Assembly: GCA_016875695.1 (NCBI GenBank)
Contig: VGPB01000012.1
Coordinates: 1-20,323 of the forward strand
Length of the DNA: 20,323 nt
From: Chloroflexota bacterium
GTDB taxonomy: Bacteria > Chloroflexota > Dehalococcoidia > UBA2979
Reading direction: 5' to 3'
This document shows, piece after piece, positions 1 to 6,953 of this stretch (positions are counted from its first letter, which is position 1; every line of letters begins with the position of its first letter). The translations under genes were made by a program, and so were the position numbers. The notes below the pieces were generated by a model. The model was given only the letters and a program-made list of their open reading frames with translations. It did no database searches and was not told the DNA's origin.

Positions 1-1
1 C

Positions 2-367
2 ACGATCGCGGCGAGCCCCGCCGCCTGGAGCGACGCCGTCACGGGCGCCGGCGCCGAGTTGCTCGTGCTGCCGGCCGAGGGCGATCGCGTCGACCTCGCC
101 GCGCTGCTCGCCGCGCTTGGGGAGCGCGGCGTACTGACCGTGCTGGTCGAGGGCGGCGGCACGCTGCTCGGCGCGCTCTTCGACCGCCACCTCGTCCAGC
201 GCGTGCAGGGCATCGTCTCGCCGCTCATCGTGGGCGACGCCACGGCGCCGCCGGCCGTGGCTGGCCGCGGCGCGCGCGAGGCCGACGCCCTCGGCCGCCT
301 GCGCCAGGTCCGCTCGTGGCGCCTCGGCGAGGACGTGCTCGTGAGCGGGCTCGTCGCCTGGCAGTAG
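2..367 (+). CDS. ribD: RibD C-terminal reductase domain, 5'-truncated by window edge
   Basis: This is the C-terminal part of the bifunctional riboflavin enzyme RibD, which deaminates and then reduces the pyrimidine intermediate made from GTP. Only the NADPH-dependent reductase domain is visible. The frame is open from base 2, so the gene starts outside the window; the TTG at 59 is not a real start. The diagnostic stretch is VEGGGTLLGALFD, which matches the nucleotide-binding glycine-rich segment of the RibD reductase domain, followed by a segment equivalent to the family's 'APKIIGG' region (here SPLIVGD). It ends with TAG at 365-367, ahead of ribE, ribBA and ribH, in the usual riboflavin operon order. 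Recognition of the domain is firm; the deaminase half cannot be judged. Confidence 0.9.
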   Translation, partial: TIAASPAAWSDAVTGAGAELLVLPAEGDRVDLAALLAALGERGVLTVLVEGGGTLLGALFDRHLVQRVQGIVSPLIVGDATAPPAVAGRGAREADALGRLRQVRSWRLGEDVLVSGLVAWQ

Positions 368-381
368 CCGCATGCGGCGCT

Positions 382-400
382 CTGGCGGTCGTGAGCTACG
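382..400 (+). repeat. 19-bp direct repeat, copy 1
   Basis: The sequence CTGGCGGTCGTGAGCTACG occurs here and again at 612-630, 230 bp downstream, with near-identity extending a few bases upstream (GCGCT versus GCGCG). It runs into a perfect 7-bp stem, CGCGGGG/CCCCGCG at 399-405 and 410-416, with a TCGT loop. I found no third copy in the window. Confidence 0.8.
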
Positions 401-481
401 CGGGGTCGTCCCCGCGGCGACAGGTGGAGATGATCGAGCCCGAGCGCTTGTTGCCCTGACTGGCGCCCCGAACCGGGGAGC

Positions 482-541
482 GCGAGGGGCGCAGCCCCTC
501 GCAGAGAGGGCGGGTAGGCGGGTCCTCCGGCCCGGAGGGCC
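482..541. other. Two tandem strong hairpins in the rib spacer
   Basis: Hairpin A (482-502) has a perfect 9-bp stem, GCGAGGGGC/GCCCCTCGC, with a 3-base loop. Hairpin B (521-541) has a 9-bp stem containing one G-T pair around CCTCCG-GCC-CGGAGG. Neither is followed by a T tract, so they are not classical intrinsic terminators, but in a high-GC genome they could still act as terminators, attenuators or RNA-stabilising structures. Confidence 0.5.
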
Positions 542-611
542 GTCCCAGCCTCCGCGGCCACGCGCGGCTCGATGGCGAGTTCAGGGCGCAAAGGTGGTCC
601 TGCCCTGCGCG

Positions 612-630
612 CTGGCGGTCGTGAGCTACG
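612..630 (+). repeat. 19-bp direct repeat, copy 2
   Basis: Exact second copy of the 19-mer at 382-400. It is followed by a different GC hairpin, CCCGCC/GGCGGG at 637-650, so the repeat-plus-hairpin arrangement is kept while the hairpin sequence is not. It lies 63 bp upstream of the ribE start codon. Confidence 0.8.
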
Positions 631-692
631 ATGGAGCCCGCCGGGGCGGGGCCCGCTCGTGGCAGCCCGGCGCAGCGGCAGGAGCGACAGTC

Positions 693-1301
693 GTGTTCAC
701 CGGGATCGTCGAGGAGGTCGGCAGCATCGCGCGCCGCGAGGGCGGCGAGCTCGTGGTGGCGTGCTCGATCGTGCTCGACGGCACGCAGCTCGGCGATTCG
801 ATCGCGGTGAACGGCGTCGACCTCACGGTGCGCGCGATGGATGCCGCCACGCTCACGTTCGACGTAATGCCGGAGACTTACCGCCGCTCCAACCTCGTGG
901 AGCTCGCGGTCGGCTCGCCCGTGAACCTGGAGCGCTCCGTGCGCCCCACCGACCGGCTCTCCGGCCACATCGTGCGCGGCGTCGTCGAGACCACTTGCAC
1001 GCTCGACAGCGTGACGCCCGAGGGCGACGCGCTGGTGTTGCGCTACCGTACGCCGCCGGAGTACCTACGCAACATCGTGATGAAGGGGCCGGTCTGCCTC
1101 GACGGCGTGTCGCTGACGGTGATGGGTCGCGACGCGCAGTCGTTCTCGGTGTCGATCGTGCAGTTCACGCAGGAGCACACGAACCTGCTGTCGCGGCGCC
1201 CCGGCGACCGCGTGAACCTTGAGACGGACATCCTGGCGCGCTACGTCGAGCAGCTGCTGGATGCCCGCGCCGAGTCGCAGCAGCAGGCACAGCAGCAATA
1301 G
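693..1301 (+). CDS. ribE: Riboflavin synthase alpha subunit
   Basis: RibE dismutates two molecules of 6,7-dimethyl-8-ribityllumazine into riboflavin and a pyrimidine that is recycled. The start is GTG at 693, giving the typical MFTGIVEEVG N-terminus, with a purine-rich CAGGAG eight bases upstream. The 202-residue length is normal. Two lumazine-binding barrels are visible: the first contains VNGVDLTV and the second CLDGVSLTV, the usual internal duplication. The first barrel has Asp where many relatives have Cys or Ser. The glutamine-rich tail (AESQQQAQQQ) looks unstructured. ribBA follows after 23 bp, consistent with one transcript. An open frame extends upstream to 372 but does not resemble the family. 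Confidence 0.93.
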   Translation: MFTGIVEEVGSIARREGGELVVACSIVLDGTQLGDSIAVNGVDLTVRAMDAATLTFDVMPETYRRSNLVELAVGSPVNLERSVRPTDRLSGHIVRGVVETTCTLDSVTPEGDALVLRYRTPPEYLRNIVMKGPVCLDGVSLTVMGRDAQSFSVSIVQFTQEHTNLLSRRPGDRVNLETDILARYVEQLLDARAESQQQAQQQ

Positions 1302-1324
1302 CGTTAGGTCGCGGAGGCCGCAGC

Positions 1325-2560
1325 ATGGCATCGACGGGTCGGCGCAGCGCAGTCATGGCTACCGTGCAGGAGGCGATCGGCGAGTTCCGTAACGGGCGCA
1401 TGATCATCATCACCGACGACAAGGACCGCGAGAACGAGGGCGACATCTGCGTCCCCGCCGACGCGTGTACCGCGGAGGTGATCAACTTCATGGCCACCCG
1501 CGCGCGCGGCCTGATCTGCGTGCCGATGAAGGGCGACCGCCTAGACGCGCTCGACCTGCCGCCGATGGTCGGACGCAACACCGCGCCGCTTGGCACGGCG
1601 TTCACCGTGAGCGTCGAGGCGCGCCACGGCGTCACCACTGGCATCTCCGCGCACGATCGCGCGCGCACCGTGCAGGCGCTCATCGATCCGGCGAGCACGC
1701 CGGACGACCTCACGCGCCCCGGCCACATCTTCCCGTTGCGTGCGCGCAAAGGCGGCGTGCTCGTGCGCGCCGGCCAGACCGAAGCATCCGTCGACCTGTG
1801 CGAGCTCGCCGGCCGCTACCCCGCCGCCGTGATCTGCGAGGTGATGAGCGTGAACGGCGAGATGGCGCGGCTCCCCGAGCTGCAGCGACTCGCGCGGCGC
1901 GAGGGCCTGAAGATCATCAGTGTCAACGACCTGATCACGTACCGCTGGCGCAACGAGATGCTCGTCGAGCGCGTCGCCGACGCCGAGCTGCCCACCCGCT
2001 ACGGCAACTTCCGCGCCATCGCCTACCGCACGAAGATCGACCTCAAGGAGCACTTCGCGCTGACGATCGGCGACCTCGCGACGGGCGAGCCCGCGCTCGT
2101 GCGCGTGCACGACGAGTGCGTGACCGGCGACGTCTTCGGCTCGCTGCGCTGCGACTGCGGCGAGCAGCTGGATACGGCGCTGCGCCGCATCGCCGAGGCC
2201 GGCCGTGGCGCTATCGTGTACATGGACCAGGAGGGGCGCGGCATTGGCCTGCACAACAAGCTGCGCGCCTACCGCCTGCAGGACGGCGGCCTCGATACTG
2301 TCGAGGCGAACGAGGCGCTCGGCCTGCCCGCCGACAAGCGCGAGTACGGCATAGGCATGCAGATCCTCGTCGATCTCGGGGTGCGCAAGATGCGGCTGAT
2401 GACGAACAACCCGGTCAAGCGCTCCGGCCTCGAGGGGTTCGGTCTCGAGGTCGTCGAACGGATCCCAATCGAGGTCGCGCCGAACCCGCACAACCTGCGC
2501 TACCTGCAGACGAAGCGCGAGAAGATGGGGCATCTCCTCGACGTCGAGGAGGGGCTCTAG
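1325..2560 (+). CDS. ribBA: Bifunctional DHBP synthase / GTP cyclohydrolase II
   Basis: This fusion supplies both precursors of riboflavin: the RibB half makes 3,4-dihydroxy-2-butanone 4-phosphate from ribulose 5-phosphate, and the RibA half opens GTP. The RibB domain covers about residues 11-205, with the acidic metal-binding motif DDKDRENEGD at 31-40. The RibA domain covers about 210-405, with the zinc cysteines C265, C276 and C278 in CVTGDVFGSLRCDCG, the active-site motif DQEGRGIGL at 301-309, and MTNNP near the end. The ATG at 1325 has GGAGG seven bases upstream; a second ATG at 1355 is possible. The 411-residue length is normal. ribH begins at the base directly after the TAG stop. Confidence 0.96.
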   Translation: MASTGRRSAVMATVQEAIGEFRNGRMIIITDDKDRENEGDICVPADACTAEVINFMATRARGLICVPMKGDRLDALDLPPMVGRNTAPLGTAFTVSVEARHGVTTGISAHDRARTVQALIDPASTPDDLTRPGHIFPLRARKGGVLVRAGQTEASVDLCELAGRYPAAVICEVMSVNGEMARLPELQRLARREGLKIISVNDLITYRWRNEMLVERVADAELPTRYGNFRAIAYRTKIDLKEHFALTIGDLATGEPALVRVHDECVTGDVFGSLRCDCGEQLDTALRRIAEAGRGAIVYMDQEGRGIGLHNKLRAYRLQDGGLDTVEANEALGLPADKREYGIGMQILVDLGVRKMRLMTNNPVKRSGLEGFGLEVVERIPIEVAPNPHNLRYLQTKREKMGHLLDVEEGL

Positions 2561-3052
2561 GTGCGCATCATCGAGGGTACGCTCGACGCGTCGAAGCTGC
2601 GCATCGCCATCGTTGTGTCGCGCTTCAACGAGCTCATCACGGAGCGCCTGCGCGACGGCGCGATCGCCGCGGCGGAGGAGCACGGTATCGACGCAGACGG
2701 TCTGGACGTGGTGTGGGTGCCGGGAGCGTTCGAGCTCGCGATGGCCGCGCAGCTGCTCGCGGAGAGCGAGGAGTACGACGCGATCGTGTGCGTCGGGTGC
2801 GTGATTCGCGGCGAGACGCCGCACTTCGAGTACGTGGCGGGGGAGGCGGCGCGCGGCATCGGCGCGGTGGCGCGCGAAAGCGGGCTGCCAGTGACCTTCG
2901 GCGTCATCACCTCCGACACGCTGGAGCAGGCGCAGGCACGCGCCGGTGGCAGCGTCGGCAACAAGGGTCGCGAGGCCATGCTCGCGGCGATCGAGATGGC
3001 GACGCTGTTCACGCAGCTCGGCGGGGCGGAGTCCGAAGACGACGATGATTGA
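2561..3052 (+). CDS. ribH: 6,7-dimethyl-8-ribityllumazine synthase
   Basis: RibH condenses the two RibBA/RibD-derived precursors into lumazine, the substrate of RibE, and usually assembles into pentamers or 60-mer capsids. The GTG start immediately follows the ribBA stop, so translation is probably coupled. Family motifs are clear: SRFNELIT, WVPGAFELA, the substrate-binding GCVIRGETPHFEYV, and GVITSDTLEQAQ followed by NKGREA. The 163-residue length is normal, with an extra acidic tail (ESEDDDD) that is not part of the fold. It closes the recognisable riboflavin operon. Confidence 0.95.
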   Translation: MRIIEGTLDASKLRIAIVVSRFNELITERLRDGAIAAAEEHGIDADGLDVVWVPGAFELAMAAQLLAESEEYDAIVCVGCVIRGETPHFEYVAGEAARGIGAVARESGLPVTFGVITSDTLEQAQARAGGSVGNKGREAMLAAIEMATLFTQLGGAESEDDDD

Positions 3053-3108
3053 GCCCCGCGCCGGCGCACTGCGCCGCAGGGCGCGGCACCAGGGAGGGAG
3101 CCCGAAGC

Positions 3109-3438
3109 GTGGGTAAGGGCGGACACCCCAGCGGCGGGGAGCCGATCGACCGCGCGGCCCAGGAGTCGATCCGGCTCGCCCACCGCGTGCTAGACCGCTT
3201 CCCGGAGCTCGTGCGACGCCACAAGTTCATCGCCGGCGGCGCCGCGATCTCGACGTCGCTGGTCGTGCTCGCCGGCGTCGCGATTACTCGCCGCATGCGC
3301 GACGGCCTGAGCGCCGACGAGGCGGTCGCGACCGTGACCGAGGAGGAAGTGCAAGGCCTCTGTGTCATCGAGCCCGCTCCTCCCGCCGACGTCTCGGCCG
3401 AGGAGCCTCGCCCCACGGGGATCCGCGCCTCGCGTTGA
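3109..3438 (+). CDS. Small single-pass membrane protein, unknown function
   Basis: I do not recognise this protein. From a GTG at 3109 it would be 109 residues: a polar, charged N-terminal half (about 1-47), one hydrophobic segment around FIAGGAAISTSLVVLAGVAI that fits a single transmembrane helix, then RRMRDGLSADEAVATVTEEE and a proline-rich C-terminus. The positive RRHK before the helix and RRMR after it make orientation unclear. A purine-rich AGGGAGGGAG lies just upstream of the GTG, which is why I prefer it to a TTG at 3049 that overlaps ribH. It may be the last gene of the rib transcript. Codon use matches its neighbours. Confidence 0.6.
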   Translation: MGKGGHPSGGEPIDRAAQESIRLAHRVLDRFPELVRRHKFIAGGAAISTSLVVLAGVAITRRMRDGLSADEAVATVTEEEVQGLCVIEPAPPADVSAEEPRPTGIRASR

Positions 3439-3466
3439 CGCCTGCGCGGCCGGTGGCTGTCGGCGC

Positions 3467-3485
3467 CCCGCGCGTTCGGCGCGGG
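3467..3485 (+). terminator. GC hairpin after the rib operon, possible terminator
   Basis: A perfect 7-bp stem, CCCGCGC/GCGCGGG, with a 5-base loop sits between the small membrane protein and the polymerase gene. There is no T tract, so termination is only a guess from the position. Confidence 0.3.
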
Positions 3486-3507
3486 TGCATACTGCTTCAC
3501 GGGAAAC

Positions 3508-4716
3508 ATGTGTGCTAATCGATTGACCACCGGCGCTGCTCCGCGCTTCCCTACGCGCATCGCGCACTGCGACCTCGACACGTTCTTCGTCGCGGTCGAG
3601 CGCCTGCGCGACCCGCAGCTCGTCGGCAAGCCAGTGCTCGTCGGCGGGCGTGGCCCGCGTTCCGTCGTCGCCAGCGCCTCGTACGAGGCGCGCGCGTTCG
3701 GCTGCCACTCCGCCCAGCCGATGGCGCAGGCATTGCGCGCCTGCCCGGAAGCCACGGTCGTTCCGCCGGACTTCACGCGTTACCGCGCCGCCTCCGAGGC
3801 GTTCCACGCGCTGCTGCGCGACGCCTCGCCCGCCGTTGAGTCGGTGGGCCTCGACGAGGCGTTCGCAGACCTGACCGGCCTCGGCGCCGACGGCATGGGC
3901 GCCCGCGCCACCGCGGAGGCGATCCGCGCGCGCGTGCGTGCGGAGCTCGGGCTGGCCGTGTCGATCGGTATCGCAGGCGGCCGCACGACGGCCAAGGTCA
4001 CGTCCGACCGCGCGAAGCCGGACGGCCTGCTGGACGTGCCGGCCGGCGGCGACGCGGCGTTCCTCGCTCCGCTGCCGCTGCGCGAGCTGCCGCTTGCCGG
4101 CCCGCGCCTGGTCGAGCGGCTGGCGCTCGCGGGCGTGCGTACCATCGGCCAGGTCGCAGTGCTAGATGCTGGGTGGCTCGTGCGCCAGTTCGGCGCCGCG
4201 GGCCACGCGCTCTCCGAGCGTGCGCGCGGCATCGACGCCACGCCCGTACGCGGCGTGCCGCGCGCCCCCGTGTCGGTCTCGCGCGAGGTCACGTTCGGTG
4301 AGGACGTGCGCGACCCGGTACTGCTCGACCGCGTGCTCGAAGGACACGCCGAACGCATCGGCGCGGACCTGCGGCGCGCGGGTCGACGCGCGCGCACGGT
4401 CATGCTAAAGGTGCGCTGGCTGGACTTCACGACCGTGACCCGCAGCCACACGCTCGCGCGCCCCGCGCAGTCGACCGCGCAGCTCGCGGCCGTGGGCCGC
4501 GCGCTGCGCGCCGAGCTCGTTGCGCGCGAGGGCGAGCGACCCGTGCGCCTGATCGGTCTCGCCGCGACGAACCTCGTCGACGAAGCGCTGCAGCTGCGGC
4601 TGGAGGAGCGCGCGACGCCGCGCGACGAGCGCCTGGACCGCGCGCTCGACGCCATCCGCGAGCGTTACGGCGGCGCCGCTGTACGTCGCGGCGCTCGGAG
4701 TCGCGGGCGAGGCTGA
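3508..4716 (+). CDS. dinB: Y-family DNA polymerase (Pol IV / DinB-like)
   Basis: This is a translesion DNA polymerase of the Y family. The palm carries the metal-binding acids in CDLDTFF (D22, D24) and VGLDEAF (D116, E117); SYEARAFG and GIAGGRTTAKVTSDRAKPDG are further family signatures. A helix-hairpin-helix thumb follows (LPLAGPRLVERLALAGVRTIG), then the little finger beginning near VSREVTFGEDV. The 402-residue length is typical. The C-terminus (RRGARSRGRG) is basic, and I see no obvious sliding-clamp-binding peptide of the QLxLF type. I found no convincing LexA-type operator upstream. The ATG at 3508 is the only sensible start, although the first 17 residues are non-conserved. Confidence 0.93.
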   Translation: MCANRLTTGAAPRFPTRIAHCDLDTFFVAVERLRDPQLVGKPVLVGGRGPRSVVASASYEARAFGCHSAQPMAQALRACPEATVVPPDFTRYRAASEAFHALLRDASPAVESVGLDEAFADLTGLGADGMGARATAEAIRARVRAELGLAVSIGIAGGRTTAKVTSDRAKPDGLLDVPAGGDAAFLAPLPLRELPLAGPRLVERLALAGVRTIGQVAVLDAGWLVRQFGAAGHALSERARGIDATPVRGVPRAPVSVSREVTFGEDVRDPVLLDRVLEGHAERIGADLRRAGRRARTVMLKVRWLDFTTVTRSHTLARPAQSTAQLAAVGRALRAELVAREGERPVRLIGLAATNLVDEALQLRLEERATPRDERLDRALDAIRERYGGAAVRRGARSRGRG

Positions 4717-4776
4717 GCCCGCGTACCACTGGCGTGCGCCGGCGCCGGATCGCGCCAACCATGGCCAAAGCGTCGC

Positions 4777-4797
4777 AAAGCTTGGCGAGCCTGCTTT
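4777..4797 (+). terminator. Interrupted hairpin downstream of dinB
   Basis: AAAGC pairs with GCTTT, and GGC pairs with GCC inside, with a small internal loop and a 2-base loop; it is followed by CTCTC. It lies in the 162-bp gap between dinB and the broken aldo-keto reductase gene, where I see no gene. Weak candidate terminator. Confidence 0.25.
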
Positions 4798-4878
4798 CTC
4801 TCGGCGAACCCGAGCAAGGCCTGCAAAGCGCGCACGCCACGCGTTGCGGCTCGGCGGCCGCGGCGCGAGTGTGCGTGC

Positions 4879-5889
4879 ATGCGTTAGCGACGAATCGCGA
4901 ACACCGACATCGACGTGTCCGAGATCGGCTTCGGCGTATGGACGCTGGCCAGCGAATGGTGGGGCGAGTACAGCGACGCAGCGGCGATCACGCTGCTGCG
5001 GCAGGCGTTCGACCGCGGCGTGACGTTCTTCGACACCGCCGATACCTACGGCGACGGCCGCGGCGAGCGACTGCTCGCGCAGGCGTTCTCCGGGGCCGAT
5101 CGCGACGAGATCGTGATCGCCACGAAGTGCGGGTACGACTGGGAGGCGCGCAGCGAGGCTCGGCGCGCGGGCCAGCGCGAGGCGCCGCAGCGCTTCGACG
5201 TGCCGTTCTTGGAGCGTGCGCTGGACGCGTCGCTCGAGCGGCTGGGCTGCGAGCACATCGACCTGTGGCAGCTGCACAACGTGCGCATGGCGTAGCTCGC
5301 GGACGACGCGCTGTGGGCGTTCCTCGAGCGCGTGCAACGCGAGGCGGGCGTGCGCGCGGTGGGCGTCGCGCTCGGCCCGGCGATCGGCTGGCGCGACGAA
5401 GGCGAGCACGCGCTGCGAGAGCGTCCGGCGGCGACGGTGCAGATGATCCACAACGCGCTCGAGCTCGATTTGGGCCGGGCGCTGATCGCGGCGGTGCGCG
5501 CGCACGGCCGCTCGCTGCTCGTGCGCGTGCCGCACGCGTCGGGGATGCTCGAAGGCTGTTACACGGCAACGACGACGTTCGCCGAGGGCGACCATCGGCG
5601 GCATCGCCCGGAGCGCTGGCTGCGCGAGGGGCTGCAGAAGATCGAGCAGCTGCGCTTCCTCACGGACGGGACGGGCCGCACGCTGGGCCGGGTGGCGCTG
5701 CGCTTCGCGCTGCACGAGCCGTGCGTCGCGAGCGTGCTGCCCAACGTGTACGAGCTTTCGCAGCTGGATGAGTTCGTCGGGGCGAGCGACTGCGCCGACC
5801 TCGACGCGGAGGAAGTCGCGCGCGTGGTCGAGCTGTACGAGTACAACTACGGGGTGCCGCGCGAGGCGGCCCCGGTGGCAGCGCCGTGA
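4879..5889 (+). pseudogene. Aldo-keto reductase gene interrupted by two in-frame TAG codons
   Basis: The encoded product is an NADPH-dependent aldo/keto reductase (TIM barrel): VSEIGFGVWTL, then FFDTADTYGDG with the catalytic-region Asp and Tyr, TKCGYDWE, IDLWQLHN, VALGPAIGW and SVLPNVYE. The frame is broken twice. A natural start ATG at 4879 is followed by CGT and then TAG at 4885, after which RRIANTDIDVSEIGFG matches the usual family N-terminus. A second TAG at 5293-5295 falls after LHNVRMA, and the same frame continues with LADDALWAFLE to the stop at 5887-5889. A shortened first part could start at GTG 4915. The 3' end overlaps the next gene by GTGA. Either a decaying gene or sequence errors. 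Its physiological substrate is unknown. Confidence 0.85.
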
Positions 5890-6953
5890 CGGCGAGCGCG
5901 CCGCACGCGGCGGCCGCCGGCGCGCTGACGGGGCGGCTGCTCAACGAGCTGCGGACCGCTTCCCGCTCGGCGAGCGGCCGTACGCGGTGGTCGGGGTGCG
6001 GCTCGGCATCGAGGAGGCGGAGGTGTTGGCGCGGCTGCGCGAGGCGCGCGCGCAGGGCGTGGTACGGCGGATCTGCGCGATCTACGACACGGCGGCGCTG
6101 GGCTACAGCTCGTCGCTGGTGGCGATGCGCGTGCCGGCGGGCGGCCTCGCGCGCGGCGGCGGTGGTCAACGCGCACCCGGGGGTGTCGCACAACTACCTG
6201 CGCAACCCCGAGTTCAACCTCTGGTTCACGGTGGCGATGCCGCCGGGCCATGCGCTCGCGTTGGTGATCGCGCGCCTGCACGAGCTGGCGAGCGCCGAGT
6301 CGACGCGCGCGCTGCCGACGCTGCGGCTGTTCAAGATCGGCGTCACGCTGGACATGACCGGCGAGCGCGCCGCAGGCGAACGCGGCACGCCCGAGTACGG
6401 CGAGGAACGGCGTGCGCAGGCGCGCGAGCACGCGTTCGACGGCGACGACGTCGCGTTCATCCGCGCGACGCAGGGCGACTTCGCGGACGTGGCGCGGCCG
6501 TTCGATGCGGTCGCCGCGGCGCTGGAGACCACGCCGGCGGCGGTGCTGGCGCACGCGGAGCGTCTGCAGGCGCGCGGGCAGCTGCGGCGGGTGGCGGCGA
6601 TCCTCAACCATCGCGCGGCGGGTTTCCGCGCGAACGGGATGGCGGTGTGGGCGGTGCCGGAGAGCCGGACGCGCGCGTTTGGCGAGTTCGTGGCGGGCTA
6701 CCGCAACGTGTCGCACTGCTACGAGCGGCCGACGTACGAGGACTGGCCGTACTCGGTGTTCTCGATGATCCACGCGCCGCTGGCGAGCGGCGTGGAGGCT
6801 GTGGTCGAGGAGATCGCCGCGGCGACGGGCGTGGCGGAACGGCGCGTGCTGTACTCGAGCACGGAGTTCAAGAAGGTGCGCCTGCCGTATTTCACGCCCG
6901 AGTACGACGAGTGGGAAGCGCGCTGCGCGCGCGAGGCGCAGGTGCTGGCGTGA
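5886..6953 (+). pseudogene. Siroheme decarboxylase, AhbA-AhbB-type fusion, with two compensating frameshifts
   Basis: The protein has two Lrp/AsnC-like units in tandem, as in fused AhbA-AhbB siroheme decarboxylases, which turn siroheme into 12,18-didecarboxysiroheme on the alternative heme route. Unit 1 ends near LFKIGVTLDMTG; unit 2 runs from FDGDDVAFIRATQGDF to the end. The paired motifs HPGVSHNYLR and YRNVSHCYERP support the enzyme rather than a plain Lrp regulator. Reading straight through gives 355 residues, but about residues 24-90 are arginine-rich nonsense. The conserved sequence there (RFPLGERPYAVVGVRLG through SSSLVAMRVP) lies in another frame. One base appears missing near 5955 and one extra near 6149-6156, restoring the frame. 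GTGA overlaps join it to both neighbours. Confidence 0.8.

Larger units (their letters stand above)
368..692. other. Structured 325-bp spacer between ribD and ribE
   Basis: No gene is supported here. A frame in phase with ribE stays open, but its translation is low-complexity and proline/arginine-rich and resembles no RibE N-terminus. The spacer holds a 12-bp palindrome at 367-378, two copies of a 19-bp direct repeat each followed by a GC hairpin, and two further strong hairpins. I looked for the conserved core of an FMN riboswitch, which would be expected near riboflavin genes, and did not find it. The spacer could carry a transcription attenuator, an RNA processing site or a genome-specific repeat. 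Confidence 0.6.

Noticed and set aside
368..692. FMN riboswitch ahead of ribE
   Set aside because: The expected position was read on the plus strand, but the conserved core segments of the RFN element are not present.
372..692. N-terminal extension of riboflavin synthase
   Set aside because: The frame is open, but its sequence is low-complexity and unlike RibE; GTG 693 gives the exact family N-terminus with a ribosome site.
3440..3507. LexA/SOS operator upstream of dinB
   Set aside because: I found no clear inverted GAAC-GTTC or CTG-CAG type box; a few AT-rich bases near 3488 do not form a convincing promoter with a -35.
5955..6156. Programmed ribosomal frameshifting
   Set aside because: No slippery heptamer or convincing pseudoknot is visible, and two opposite shifts plus lesions in both neighbouring genes favour mutation or sequence error.
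5886..6953. Plain Lrp/AsnC transcription regulator
   Set aside because: Two tandem units with the HNYLR and HCYERP motifs and the heme-gene context fit siroheme decarboxylase; ordinary Lrp proteins are about 150 residues with one unit.
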